This document shows positions 50,246-63,464 of a stretch of 64,000 bases of DNA, piece after piece. This DNA comes from Haliotis asinina. Lineage: Eukaryota; Mollusca; Gastropoda; Lepetellida; Haliotidae. The notes under the pieces are model-generated. The model made no database searches. It was not told where the DNA came from and worked only from the letters and a program-made list of their open reading frames with translations. Where the stretch lies: positions 18,260,501 through 18,324,500 of the forward strand of contig NC_090283.1 of the NCBI RefSeq assembly GCF_037392515.1, written 5' to 3'. A program made the position numbers and the translations under genes. Each line of letters starts with the position of its first letter. Position 1 is the first letter of the stretch.

Positions 50246-52486
50246 ATAGGTACTTATTGTTGGTTCTTCAAGTTACATATTTCCATGAGGTGCAGTTAGT
50301 TCAGCTTGATCTGATAAAGTAAATACTAATGTATTGAGTGACCGTGTCATAACTAGTTGAGTTGATTTTTGTGAAGGGAAGCACCATTGTCAGTTGATTG
50401 TCAACATGTGCGAACAGAACAATGTCGCTATTTGACATCTAACTGACAAGAAATGGTCAGCAAATGTCCTAACTTTCTTTTGAAAGGAAGCTATAGATGG
50501 CTTAATGTTTCCAATCTGGGCTGTAACAAATCCATGTATACATGAACTTAGCATGAATTACATTCTCTGCTCCCCTGTTTAATGATGTTAACTCAACCTG
50601 TTGGTTGTGCCATTTGATCTCATGTGTCATGCATATGTAGAGTAGCTCAGATCAAGCTGAACAAGCTGTACACTATGATATCACACCCCGAAGGACACCC
50701 TGGACCCGTTTGAAAGCATTGAGGAGAGTTCAAATCACGCGTACATGTCCGTGGAACTATCTTCAACATTTTCAAAACTTCAATGTAAGGTGTTAAAAGG
50801 GGCCTTGACATCCAGGTGGTGTCTCAACGTCTGAGCGACATAACATACTTTATCATCCAGAACTGTGTTCTACAGGAGATATCGTTTGTGTGAGATCAGA
50901 TAATATATCTTAGGAGATATCGTTTGGAAAGTAGATTTTGCGTGATGCCCTGACAATGCTATGACATCATGAACTTGATGACATCACAGTGCTATGACAT
51001 CGCTGCACTACAAATCTCATGGCACTGCTGTGTGCAGAGATGTATGTTTTTCATTGAAAACTAATGAATGATTTTGGATGAAAAATAAAAAATCACCCAC
51101 GGGTCTGCTGATATCAATTATATCAATGCTTGTTGATGAAGGTGAAAATTTGTTTATCAGCCTATGTTCATATCAGTATCATATCAGTAGACACTTGGGT
51201 AAGATTCTCTATGTATTGTCTGGTTCTCATTTGTATTGGGCTAAAGACAAGTTCAAAAGTTCAATGTTCACTGAAATATTTATTTGCTTACAATGTAAGA
51301 TGTAGCTTTGAACTAGCACTTTCAGTGTCCGTGCCAAATTACCAAATTTATTTTTGTGATAAAAATCAGAATTTGGTTGGAACTAGTTTAGCAGTATAGT
51401 GTTTTGTTCAAAATCTCAACTGTTACGCCAGGTTGATGATGGTTTGGGGTCTCTGAAGTTGTTTCAGTTAGTTTTATCAAAAATAAGAAACAAATGAAAG
51501 ACCAAACATCATAGTGAAATCTGTTATATTTGACTGATTATTTATCTTGCCCAGGTGCATAATCCTTGCTCTAGAGCATAATCCTTTCTTATGGATTGAT
51601 AATCTTGGAATATTATTTTTGTGGAACAGACTTCCAACAGTCTAAACACACGAAACATAATTGAGAGCTCTTTTGCAGGGTGAAACAAAGTTTCCTAGAT
51701 CAGTGTTGTGAATATCTTGGTTTCAAAGTACTTTAGATGCATTGCATATTGTTTGTGTATCTTCCGTGTCATTGCTTGTTTCTTCCAAAAGGTGTTTATT
51801 CATGTTAACAAAGCAAACGTTCAGTCACATTTATTGGTCATTATGTATATGGTCTGTATTGTAACATTGTATGTTGGGCAATGATAGTGTTTCATCCAGG
51901 TCATAAAAAGAGCATCCTGGGCTGGTCCTGGAATGATCAGCGTGACAATTTGCAACCAAGAGTTGTGTCCCTTAGTCGTGCTAGGATCAGATGACCATTT
52001 TTCATCCTGACTGTGATTCTGCGCCACACGTGTGACTGGCTCCTCCATAGTTGGAGGCATACATCATGTTGCTGGGTTAGTGCTGAGAGCAGCATTCATC
52101 ACCTGTGTGGTAAAGATCATAGACCTTGATCGTTTTGGTTTTGGTCTGTGTTAAGCTGCCGCCCACAATTTATGAACTGAAACTGTTCCGATGAATTTTC
52201 CACCTCAAAAGCGCTCTCACAGTCATAAAATAATACTATGCTCCACAGAGAAATTTCACTGCAAAGATGATAAAAATTCACACTTGTATAAAGGCTTCCT
52301 GTAAATGATAGCACTGATGTTGTTTTGTATGTCTCTTTCATGTTAAAGTACAGGGTTTGTGCAAGGTGATCTCATTGCAAAGGTAACTCATGTACCTTAA
52401 TATGGACTTGTGACAGTTGAAAGGCTAAGATGACTTACTGGTATGTCCCTTTCCTCTATGTTCATGTGCAGGGCTTGTTGTCCAAA

Positions 52487-52640
52487 ACCATCTTAGCACT
52501 ATGGTGATTGTAACTTCCATACCTTAACATAGACTTACAACTACCTTAGTGCTAAGGTGGTTGTAACTTCCATACCTTAACATAGACTTACAGTTGTCTT
52601 TGCGCTGAGGTGATTGTAACTTCCATACCTTAACTTAGAA
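52487..52640. repeat. ~52-base tandem repeat
   Basis: Three units containing TTGTAACTTCCATACCTTAA and ATAGACTTACA, in intergenic DNA. Confidence 0.85.
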
Positions 52641-53011
52641 GACATGTTGGTTTATTCTAAGTCGGTTACTTTACCTTTCCTCTGTTTTCACACATGCTCA
52701 AAGTTTTCCTGAAGGTGGTATTTCAAGCAAGGCTTGAATTTTGTAGATTCATAATGGTCCAAACATGTGTGGATGTAAACTGGACTTTTGAAAGACTAGT
52801 TTTTTTCCGGAATTAGACTGACACATTTTGACAAAAAAAGACTCATTTGGCTTTTTGGCATATGTGAAATTACAGTGAATTAACTAGGTGAAAGTGTTTA
52901 TGTTTTATGCATGAGCACAGAAGTAACTTTCTCTTGTGCTTGGCTAAACATTTCTTGATTGCGTCTTTCATTTTTCTAAACATCTGATACAGTTTCTGAC
53001 ATTAGTTTTAA

Positions 53012-53205
53012 GTGCAGTGGAAGCTGTCTAAACTGGCACTCATTGGGAATAAAGAAGTAGTCCAGTTTAGACAGCTTGCTGGATTGTAGAGCTGTGATAA
53101 ATGTACAAACAACGGGTAGGACTGAGACTTTGTGCTGGTGTTGACAACTTGCCGGATTGGACACGTCAGTTTTGACTGTTTCCACTCTAGTCCAATCCTT
53201 GTCAT
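53012..53205. mobile_element. pogo/Tigger-like small TIR element (tentative)
   Basis: Outer ends CAGTGGAAGCTGTCTAAACT and TGACTGTTTCCACTCTAG; the first arm recurs inverted within (AGTTTAGACAGCTT). The class is inferred from the style of the ends only. Confidence 0.4.
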
Positions 53206-56200
53206 TATCACAGCTTTACTGTATTGTGAGAGGTGTTTTATTGAAATGCTGTCTGGTACAGATTTGATTTTGTTTTAAAATTTCATTACTCTGAATTTTG
53301 ATCAAATGTCTGAAGGGAAATTGAAATGAAAACTAATATTTCAGCTGTTTTTTGGGTTTTTTTATGTTTCCCTGAAATATAATGATAAAATATAAAGTGT
53401 AAATATAAAGTAAATGGGTTGGATTGGAAAAAAAACTAATATTTTTTTTAAAGATATCAAAATTTGACAAGTTGGCAGGTTCAGGAGCCAGTTAGTAAAA
53501 TGTATTCTTAATTTGAATTATGCTGGTTTGTTTATTTAAACCTTTTCTTTTGCCCATTTTTCTATACTCTTCCCTGAACTTTCAATTTTGATAGGAAGTG
53601 TAACCATTAACACATTTTTCAAAGACAAATGCGTTACGAATGCACCACCATTTGTCTTTCTCACCAACTTCAAAAACAAGGCATTGGAAGTACATGCAGA
53701 GTGCTGTGGCTCCATACATGGCATATCTTGAGCTTTATGGTTTTCAAGAGGGTCGATGAATCACTGTGGACTAATATCTTGCATCACACAGTTGTTTATC
53801 TGTCTCTTGCTGGGTATTTTGGTCTGTTTTTTTTTAAAAGCAAATTCATCATTTGAATTGAAATCATATCCAACCTAGAAAGAATTCATCTCTTTCTATT
53901 TGTGAGAGCTGGGTCAAAAAATTTCCTTTTATCTTGTGAGTTTGTCCATTTTTCCATGTGTTATACCGTCCACTGGTAGCTTTTATGTTGTCAGAATTTT
54001 ATCAAAGACCATCTCTTGAGGGTCCAGTCGTCCGACATGCTGAAATCAACTGTTGGGGTAGTCTGCCTTTGCATGTTACAAACCCATGATTGCATTTGTA
54101 AGTACTTGTGTCATGGATGGAAACTCGTACATCTCATGGTCTTAATCACGACTGGGCCTTTTCAAAACATAGATGGGCACAGAATGAAAACAGTCTGGGA
54201 GTACTTCCAAGGAAAGATAACTCTAAATTTCCAAACTTGGCTACTCCAATAAATTGATGATACAACACGAAAGTCTTTTTATGTTGTTAGAAAATATCAG
54301 CAAGAAGATAATGTTATAATCACTGAAATATTAATGAATATTGACTATTTGACTCATTTCACTTTACATGATATGATTGTTTGCTACAATTCTTGGCAAA
54401 AATGGCATACCATACAGATACAAATCTTCTTGTAGGTCATGGAACATAGTATGGAACAAGCAGTTACGAAATCCATGATTGTGCATTCAAACCCATATAA
54501 GTTTCTAAGTTTGTCATCCCCTTTGCTTTTATGACTGGTATATTGTTGACAAACTGCATCATAAAACCACAATTTAAACCATGCTGGCTCAATGTAAACC
54601 AGTATCATCTGATGTAAATCACAAAGGCTTCATGGAAAGATAAAGATTCTCACCATGTTATCGTCAAAACCAATTTATAGTGGTAGGAACTTGGCAGCAT
54701 AAACTTCTTGAATGATAAAACCATGACAGTATTTGCAGAAATAATACTGAAGCCAAAATACATTATTTTTAGCTCACCTGATCATTTCCACCTCGTTTTC
54801 CTAAACTTGCCCTACTGCAATGAAATAGAACAGAATAACAAATTGTTTCAAAGAACGCAGGTGTCGTGTATTTATTTATTTTCACCGGTTGTCTTTTACA
54901 CTGAGTGATCTATGTAGTCAAGTTGTGATAAATTGCGTTGATATTGTTTTGTACTGTTAGTCATGTTGGTTCCTTGAAAAAAATTTGGAATCAGAAGTTT
55001 GAATTTAGGAACGGGGAAAGGTTGTTTTCTTTCTTTCCGTCACATACTGGGATGTTCCCCAGGGAACTGAGAATGCAAATTGAATGGCTATCTGTTGTTT
55101 TGTGTGATATTATAAGGAGTTGAATCTCAACAATAATGGCAAATGTGCCACAGGTTTAAAATGATTCTTTATTTACTAAACTATCTTTAAAACCATGTCA
55201 CATTTTAATTTGCATGGCAGGGGCGAGGATTGTGTTGTGTTGATCTGTGGAGAAACTTCAGTTAAATCTCTGTATTTTGGATATCTGGACACAAAGCATT
55301 CATCATTCAAGTAACTTCTTTGGCCCATTAGGACTAATGAAAACATGACACATTTTAGAAACATGATAAATAAATATATAGTAACATTAATTGGATAAGC
55401 TAAGTAATCATCTGAATCATTAGACCTTTTGAAATTGGGTGAAAATGAATACAAAACACGTTTTATGAATAAGTTCTCCTTTATTCTTAACATGATGTTT
55501 CAGAGCTAATTTTTGCTCCTTAATCACCTGATTTTATTTCTGTAAAGAATAAATGTTACTATGTATTTATATTACCATGTTTTTCATACCTGCCCTTGTC
55601 ACATAAATGGCAAAATGTTATTTTAAAAATTTCAGTGGTTTTTGACTTGTATGAAATGTAAAAATTATACGTTATGTACTGATCTTTAGTTTATGGCTGA
55701 TGACAGCATGATATTCCTCTTGCATTTATATTTGGTACTAGTTGTGGGAGTTGGGGGCCGGTGGTTGTGGGGTTCAAGGAAATCATCTGCATTGCCTCAG
55801 GCTTTCCTCCCCTCACTTGTACTCACTCACTCACTATGATTACCTACATCTCAGGGACTTACATTAGACGTGCATCAGTTCAAAAATTGTTTGTTCTAAA
55901 TTTCTGAAAATAATTTGTTTTCTTTTGTTGTCTCTTGTTCTTTAGAAATCACAATCCAAATGTTTTCTGAAATAAATATCTGAAAACACACTGGTTAAAA
56001 CATGTTCGAATGTCATCTTCAATAGCAGTGTTGTGAGTGCGGAAGGGGGTGTATTTGTCAGAAGTACTGGGATTGTCCCTGGCCCCGAGCAGCTTGAAAT
56101 TTTCACAAACACTTCTAAACAGACCTTAGCATAGAAATGTTTAATTAAACTGACGAAGGTGAAATACGGTATTGGCGACACTCTTATAATTTCAGATTCT

Positions 56201-56574
56201 GTCCTGGAGCAACTCTTTCTCTGAGAAGTTTTGAATATTTGTTATGGTTAGACATTTCATTATATATACACACATGTGAAAATGAACCTCTCTCACTCTT
56301 GTTTACAATCACAAGAGGATGGTCATACAATCTGGAGCAGCTGAATGTATCTGAATGTGGATGGTTCGAAGTTGATGTGCAAATGTATTCTCATTATATT
56401 TGTTGTGAGAATAAATGTTGTCTATTTTTTACATTCTCGTGTTCTGTGTTAAAATTTTTTACAATGGTGATTTGTCAAACAGTAACTCGAGGACGTTTAC
56501 TATTTGTGTATTTTGCCAATAGTAATTTGAGGGAGTTACTTTTTACTTTCATTCAGCAATATTGAGCTGTATTG

Positions 56575-56725
56575 TGGAGGACTAAATAAGTTTAGACCAG
56601 ACAATCCAGTGAACAACAGCATGAGCATTGATCTATGCAGCTGGGATGTCAGCAACCCTGACCATCCAATCCTGTGAGTCACTGTTTACGCCACGAATTG
56701 GTTGCTGAAGATAAATTCTACTCCA
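56575..56725 (-). mobile_element. family-B repeat, partial
   Basis: Complement strand; AGACCAGACAATCCAGTGAA and GACCATCCAATCCTGTGAGT. Confidence 0.75.
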
Positions 56726-56774
56726 TATCTTTATGTCTGCAGACAGACAGACTGACTGACTGCGTGAGTGAATC

Positions 56775-57000
56775 TAGTTTAACACCGCTCTCAGCAATAT
56801 TCCAGCTATATGGCAGCGGTCTGTATATAATTGAGTCTGGACCACACAATCCAGTGATCAACAGCATGAACATCGATCTGCGCAATTGGGAACTGACGAT
56901 ATGTGTCAGCGATCCTGGCCACCCGATCCCGTTAGTCGCCTCTTAAGACAAGTATGGGTTGATGAAGGCCTATTCTACCCAGGACCTTCAGGGGTCCTGA
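56775..57000 (-). mobile_element. family-B repeat
   Basis: Complement strand, near complete; AACACCGCTCTCAGCAATAT to TACCCAGGACCTTCAGG. Confidence 0.9.
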
Positions 57001-57610
57001 AGTCTGAAGCAACACAGACCGCCTCTAGTGAGATAAATGTTCAATTAGACATCAAACACAAATTTACAAGGCCTTAAATTTAAACTGGCATTTTCAACAT
57101 TTCCTGTCAATATCTTTCTCTACCCAGCGTCAACTAAAAAGTACTTCACAAATTTTCCAAGACATTTTCACAACCAACAAAAACAAAATAAATTAAGTCT
57201 GCCCTGAATTATTATATTTTCTTAAAACAAGCATACGTCAGAACAAATTCAAGAGTATCTTGGCACTTTCAATGCTTTCAAAGGTTGATACAAAACATCA
57301 AAGCTTTTTCCAGTTTGCCCTTGATGTTCAAGGCATTTGCAAACCTGCATGATCCTTTGCTTATTCTAAACCCAGTGCTGTGCAAAATATCAGATTCTGC
57401 TGGAAAGACAGATATACTTTACATATTCTCCAAAGTTATTTACATGCGGCATCCTACAAGAAGTGATCTAATGTTAAGAGACATTTTCACAACCAACAAA
57501 AATAAAATTAAGTCTGCCCTGAATTATTATTAGGTGAGGTTAACGCAACACTGTGTCAAGTTGTACAAGTGGCAATTCCGCCAGTCACAAGTGTGAGTTT
57601 AGTTTTACAC

Positions 57611-57940
57611 CAGTGTTAACGAATGGTGTTTCACAGTAACAGGACATCGGGTCCTGTAAGTTTCAGATGTCTGCCTGACCCACATAAAATTTAACACACA
57701 TTTCAGATTTAACATTTCTCACTATTAGCTTTGAAATTATTAACATTATATAATGACAAACATTATAAACATAAATTTAGAAACAGTGAACAAGTGTCAC
57801 ATGCCACAAATAACAACTTCAGACAAAATTGATGTGACATATTCAGTCAGACACTGGGGCCAGCAAGTTGGGGGCTTCTGTCTGACCATTGGCAAATCTG
57901 CCAGATTTGTCAGAGGGTCAGACACTATTCGTGAACACTG
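57611..57940 (+). mobile_element. TIR element, relative of 14012-14353
   Basis: Ends CAGTGTTAACGAATGGTGT and GACACTATTCGTGAACACTG. A minus-strand family-B SINE follows directly. Confidence 0.7.
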
Positions 57941-57944
57941 TTAC

Positions 57945-58170
57945 ACTGACATCAGCAACATAGCAGCTGTATGGCGGCGAACTGTAAATAAACAGTCTGG
58001 ACCAGACAATCCAGTGACCCAACAAGCAGCATTAGCATCGATCTCTATAACTGTGATACAATGACGTGTATGAACAATGTTGGTGAACCTGACCACCCGA
58101 TCCCGTTTGTTGCCTTTTACGACAAGCATGGGTTGCTGAAGATCAACTCAATCCCGGATCTTCATGGATA
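57945..58170 (-). mobile_element. family-B repeat
   Basis: Complement strand; AGCTGTATGGCGGCGAACTG, GACCAGACAATCCAGTGACC, GGATCTTCATGG. Confidence 0.88.
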
Positions 58171-58194
58171 CCAGTCTCAAGAGTGAGCAAGTGA

Positions 58195-58345
58195 GTTTAG
58201 GTTTACATTGCTTTCAGTAATATTTCATCAACATCATGGCAGGGGACACTGGAAATGGGCTTCACACTTTGTACCCATGTGGGGAATCGAACCTGGCAAA
58301 CGCTTTCACCACTAGCCTATCCTACCACCATCGCAGTCACAGGAA
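58195..58345 (-). mobile_element. family-A SINE
   Basis: Complement strand; GGGGAATCGAACCTGGCAAA box B and AACGCTTTCACCACTAGCCT box A complements. Confidence 0.8.
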
Positions 58346-58370
58346 AGGAAGTTATGCAATCATTTAATAT

Positions 58371-58850
58371 TATCTTACCTCACACATGAACGTCACCTTC
58401 TGATTGGCTACGTGCCATTCTATTGTTTTCAATGTATCCTGCTTACAGGCAATGTATTATTTTCCGAACTCTTCTCGTGCTTCATGATAGTACCTCTTTG
58501 CCTTGAATAACATTGAATTACGCATCAAGCACAGAAATTACCAATGTTTTGCGATTGAAAATTGATGGAAGGGAGATCACTCTAATTCTGTTTACCTTGT
58601 ATCGTCTGCAAAAGGGTGATTTGCCTCGCGTTCAACAGAAGTGCTTCAAACAGCTCAAAATTAAAATTCAGGTGTTTGGTAAGATAAATACGTTGTTCAC
58701 TGGTCCCTCAGGTTCCATGGGCTCCTGCACCCTCAAGGTTTGTTTATGTTCCTCTTGCCCTGTGGCTAGGGAAACATAAACACACCTCGTAGGTACATGA
58801 GCCCATGGACCCCAAGGGATCAGTGAACAACTTATATTATCTTACCTCAC
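58371..58850 (+). repeat. diverged ~500-base tandem duplication, unit 1
   Basis: Shares in order with 58851-59400: GTCAC.TTCTGA, TTCAATGTA, CTTCAATAACATT-like, GATGGAAGGGAGATCACTCT-like and GTTGTTCACTGGTCCCTCAG. Confidence 0.65.
58692..58832. repeat. long hairpin
   Basis: GTTGTTCACTGGTCCCTCAG and its near complement ending GGGATCAGTGAACAAC, with inner CCATGGGCTC and GAGCCCATGG arms. Confidence 0.75.
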
Positions 58851-59400
58851 CCCTAAATGTCACTGTCTGAGCGCTCTTCTACTATATTCAATGTACTCTG
58901 TGTAAAAGCCAATAGTAACTCATTTGGAACTTCGTGGTAGTTACTTTTTAATCTTCAATAACATTAAAGGACACAATGCATGGAAATTGCTGATGTTTTG
59001 CGAATGGAAGGGAGATGACTCTAAATCTGTTTTCTTGTGTCTTCCACATCCTCTAGCGATGGCAATGAACATATTTAACTCTTTCCAATAAATAAATTCA
59101 AAAACAAAACATTCAAATGTAGTCCCCGTTAATATTAAGAATGGGAATTACATTGGGGCGACTTTACTAAGACAATACCTAAGGGGGAAATATAGCAAGA
59201 TGGAGGATTCTAATTGTTTGATTCACACGGTTTGGCTGACTTTTATGGTCTGGTAACCATGATTCAAACAGTTCAATATTAACATTGAGATGTTTGGTAT
59301 GATAAGTATGTTGTTCACTGGTCCCTCAGGGCCCATGGGTTGAGGTACCTTCGATGCTTGTTGATGTTCCCCTTGCCCACGTGACCAGTAAACAACTGGT
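58851..59400 (+). repeat. diverged tandem duplication, unit 2
   Basis: Partner of 58371-58850, also ending in the GTTGTTCACTGGTCCCTCAG hairpin element. Confidence 0.65.
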
Positions 59401-59947
59401 ATAAACAATAAACAAATATAATATCATATTACAACCCTGCTAAGCATCCAGTCAAGGATGTTGCATTGTATATCCAACATATTTTCCAAATTTAATGGTA
59501 GCTTTATTGATAAGGAAGTCCAGTCTAGAAGTATTCTTGTTGATTTCATCAATCACTGGGTTTTCTGGTCCAGACTTTATTTCTTACAGGTCGCCACAGA
59601 TACAACAGATACAGTACTGAATCTGGTGGGATTTTCAGTAAGAAGCACAAACCACAGTCCTCAATATTGCCTCCCCTACAAGTGATACCTTCAAGTGCTA
59701 GATAATCAAAACTCAATTATACATTACTGAACAGTTTTTCATCTGGATAAGCTTGTGAAAGAATTCATGGTTGCTATTTTAATAAGTGTCATAATCATGA
59801 GTATTAAGTTCTAAAGGCATTTAGAAGCTGAACAAACATGAATACATGACATGTTTTATTGACAACTTCTCTTATTCTTTACACGACATTTAAGAACAAA
59901 TTCATGTTCCTTCATCAGGTGAATGCTGAGTCTTATTGACTTTATAA

Positions 59948-60130
59948 TTATGTTGTTATCCTTGTACAATCTCGTCATTATGTTATCCTTGTACATTCTC
60001 GTCATTATGTGTCTATCCTTGTACATTCTCGTCATTATGTTATCTTTGTACGTTCTCATCATTATGTTGTTATCCTTGTACATTCTCGTCATTATGTTGT
60101 TATCCTTGCACATTCTCGCCATTAGATATG
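59948..60130. repeat. ~30-base minisatellite
   Basis: Unit TTATCCTTGTACATTCTCGT plus CATTATG(TTG), about six copies. The open frames on both strands here are repeat artefacts. Confidence 0.85.
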
Positions 60131-60240
60131 TTGTTATCTTTGTAAATTCTCGCTCCTATCAACACATCCCACCCCTGCCACTGGCTTTGTCATTGTTAAT
60201 TCTTTGTGCACTAATCCAATCTCATTGGCTTCGAAATTAC

Positions 60241-60340
60241 ATTGTTATCTTTGCACATTCTTGTATTTAATTTGTTATCTTTGCACATTCTTGTATTTAA
60301 TTTGTTATCTTTGCACATTCTCATAATTATATTGTAATCT
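60241..60340. repeat. 30-base minisatellite
   Basis: Unit TTTGTTATCTTTGCACATTC TTGTATTTAA, about three copies. Confidence 0.8.
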
Positions 60341-60583
60341 TTGTACATCCATATAAATATATCCACTCCTGACTCAGCATTAACTGATGAAGGAGCTAGA
60401 ATTACCTGTGAAATGTCGTGTGAAGTATAAAAGACGTTATCCATAAAATGTATGATGTATTCATGATTATCAAGGTAGGTAGAAAATGAAGCTGTAGCAA
60501 TGCATCAAGTTCTTATTTTACACTCCTCACTTACATCATTTCCATCACAAGTAGATTGTTAAACCAACTTGAAACATGCTCAC

Positions 60584-63374
60584 TCAAATGTTAGTCTTCA
60601 CTTTTCCCTCAGCAATCCACTGTTGTTTCTTCCTGTCTTTGAGGTCTGTGAGAAAGGATTCCAGTTCACGTAGTGACTGCCTCTTCTCCTTAGTCGTAAC
60701 CTCAGCATCAGCCTCTGTCACAGCCTCTACTGCATTCGATGCCATCGGAGCCGCTTCAGCAGTGCTGAGTATTGCTGGTTTTGTGGCCAATGTATTTATT
60801 TTCTGTGATGGTTCTTCTTTCTTCAATGTTTTTTTTGGTGAGGGTTGTCTTGTTACTTTTGAAACGTGTTTTCTTGGTGGAGATCTATCTCTTGACCGGC
60901 TCCTTGATGATGATGAGGAGGAGGAGGAGGAGGATGACGACGACATGGATGACGATGTGTATGACCTTGACCTCCGCCTTGCTCGACTACGGGATCTGCT
61001 CCTGTCTCTACTTCTTGTGCTGGTACCTTCGCAGTGATTCTTCCTACAGTATCTATCACACTGCCGATTTCTCCCTATGCGTGGCCGACAGTCTTGTCTT
61101 GTGTAATCATAACTATCATCATCATACAAATCCTTGCCTCTATTCCGTTCATTCCCCCTTCGTTTTTCAAGAGAATAATCTTTCCGATGATAATCATCGT
61201 ACCGACTACGTCGATCATCATTATATCTGTCAGACCATTTGTCCCGATCATGATGATGATCATCTTCATAATCATCATGACTTTGGTGACGATATTCATC
61301 ATGATGATAAGAGTCACGTTTATCCCTTTCATCACGATAACGATCACTTTTATATTCGTCAAAACTACAGTCACTGCTGTAGTTATCACTGTGTCTATCC
61401 TCGTCATAGCTGCCTCTTCCACTAGAACTCTTCCTCTTCCCTCTGCTGGACACAGTATTATCTTTCCTTTGAGACCTTGACCTCTCCTTGGGTACATCCT
61501 GTCTACCCTTACTGTCTCTCCTTTCTGAATTTTCTTCGGAATCATGTCTTGAAAACTTCTTTTCTTCCACAAACCGAGAATCACCTTTCTGTGGAGCTTC
61601 TTGCACCTTGTCTTTGACTATTGGCTTCTTTCCCTTGAGAACTTTCTGCAGACCCTTCTCCTTGAGGAACAATCGCTCAAGTTCATCATCATCTGACTCA
61701 TTCTCTTCCACATGCTTCTCAGCACGATACTTTGACAACTGTTTCCCAGAGAAGATATGAATGCCACTTGGATCATTTGGAGACGCAGACTGCCCACTAG
61801 TGGTTATACTGATCTGAATATTTTCATACTTCCCCCCATCTGGTTTGATCTTGATGCCGACAGGCGGTGAGTCGTCCCACTTGGAGGCCACATGAAACAG
61901 TGATCTGCTAGACAGATGAGATTGTAAAGGTTCTTCATCCTTGCTATCACCTCTTGGCAACTCATCAATCTTTCCAAACCCACCTATGGTAACAGGAAGA
62001 TCCTCCTCTTGACCTTTCCCTAACTTTTCACTGACGGATGACACACTGGAGTCTTGAAGCACCTTCTCTGGCGATTTGGACCTTTTAGATACTTGGGACC
62101 ATCGCTCATTTGAAGCAGATCTTCTCTCATTCCCGGATCCTTGCATCAATCTTTCTTTCGAAGCAGAGGGTTCCACTGATGCTGTGACTTTCTTCCTCTT
62201 GTCATCTTGATTCTCTTGGTCAGACACTTTCTTTGTTTCAAACACTGTCTTCATCTTTGAGCTACTCCTTTCAATACTGGAACCCCTGTCATCCCTTCCA
62301 TCTTTCCCTCCCCCTTTGGAGTCATGTCTGCCTTGATTCTTTGGCTTCGATAATTTGTCCTTTCCATCTGAATAATTTGCTGACTTGGCATGTTTTCTTG
62401 CACTGGAGTCCCTTTCCTTTTCTTTCTTTCCTTTCCCATCTGTATATGATCTGTGATAGTCTTTTTCCATGAAACTTCCATCTGTTCGAAGTCCTTTGGG
62501 AATAGAAACACAACGTTTTTCATAATAATCCCCCTTGGGTTTGTCTCCAAGCGAAGAAGAGGAGGAAGAGGAACTGGAATTAGAACTAGAACTGGAACTA
62601 GAACTGGACCTGGAAGTAGAGCTTGAGCTGGATTCTGAGCTGGACCTACGGGCTTTCCCTTTCCCTTTTCCCTTCTTATATTTTGGGGATTCAAGTCTCA
62701 CAACCTTGCCCACCTTCACATGCTCCCATTCAGGTGAAACAGTGGAATGGGTTTTAAGTTCCATGTCCTCCAGATAATAGTTTCTATACTTTCTCTCATC
62801 CCCTCTTCCCTCCATTTCTCTCTCTTCCCAATCATCCGACCGTCTGCCTTTCAAGCTTCGTTGAGTCTTTCTCTGCAAAGAATCAATTTCACTCTCACCA
62901 TACAAGAAGGCCTCTTCATCGAAAGGACTTTTGGAGGATTTGGTACTTTTGGGGCTGTGACTCTGATCAAGCTCACTCGGGGAGGAGTCACCGTGAGTCA
63001 TCTTCTTTAGTTTCAGTTCTCCCCAAGCTTGCTGTCTATCACTATCAGTGGGTACAATCATTCTTCCTCCTGCAAATTCCTCACGAGTTTTTCTTGCCTT
63101 AGGAACAAAGTTGGGATCTTGTGGATTGCAAAATCCTTCTGGAAATGCACTTGATTCAAGAGGGTGCCTTGGCTCTGTTGGCTGAGTCTCTGGAGACCCC
63201 AGACACGGAATGGGCGCGTCTCTGTTGAAGATGCTAGCATAAGGATTATCCGCTACATGGCTGTAGCCCCACTGTCTCTGGGAGTCATCTTCCTTTTCCT
63301 CCCTATCACAACGGAGTTTTGATTTTGGTGAAGACTCATTCCTGGGTTTGTACTTTCTCTTCCTTTCATCTCTC
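60584..63374 (-). CDS. Ser/Arg-rich nuclear-type protein, terminal exon (gene continues past window)
   Basis: One 2791-base exon, 929 codons plus stop (TGA at 60586-60584 on the minus strand). I do not recognise the family. In order it shows a charged N-terminal part (KRKYKPRNESSP, NPYASIFNRDAPIP), a Lys/Gly run, a poly-Ser block (62549-62642), Lys/Ser/Asp-rich low-complexity stretches, a long Asp/Tyr/His/Arg-rich segment (61040-61410), a true RS block (RSRDRSRSRSRARRRSRS) with a second poly-Ser (60902-61010), and a short non-repetitive C-terminus (LRELESFLTDLKDRKKQQW). RS and poly-Ser composition is typical of splicing or speckle proteins; that role is inference. The Met at 63061 is internal: the frame stays open upstream to an acceptor (TTCCAG) at 63375. 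It is convergent with tim. Confidence 0.85.
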
Positions 63375-63464
63375 CTGGAAGCATGAATAAACCTCAGTTG
63401 GTATATAACCTACCTAAATTTGTGCCAGTCACCTCTGGAGGTATCTAAAGTGTGCAAGTTTAGT

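Larger units (their letters stand above)
48351..57610. other. intergenic DNA between tim and the Ser/Arg-rich gene
   Basis: No recognised gene. Holds family-B repeats, a small TIR element, a 52-base tandem repeat, and a relative (50860-51060) of the CRE-bearing repeat at 1090-1385 in which TGACGTCA has become TGACATCA. Open frames up to about 100 codons look incidental. Confidence 0.5.
59833..60475. mobile_element. foldback element with a minisatellite core
   Basis: Arms of about 100 bases (59833-59942 and 60368-60475) are inverted relatives: CACGACATTTAAGAA...TTCATCAGGTGAATGCTGAG against the complement CTCAGCATTAACTGATGAAG...GAAATGTCGTG. Between them lie two 30-base tandem arrays (59948-60130 and 60241-60340). 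Confidence 0.7.

Noticed and set aside
59856-60270. Repeat-rich frames MTRMYKDNN and LSLYILVIM
   Set aside because: Both strands of a 30-base minisatellite.
60772-61584. Long plus-strand and other-frame ORFs opposite the Ser/Arg gene
   Set aside because: Shadows of the low-complexity minus-strand coding sequence.
63059-63061. ATG at 63061 as true start of the Ser/Arg protein
   Set aside because: Frame is open for 104 further codons upstream to a splice acceptor that joins in phase to another exon.
63058-63240. Separate 60-codon minus-strand ORF upstream of the Ser/Arg ORF
   Set aside because: Out of frame; the main frame itself stays open through this stretch to 63374.
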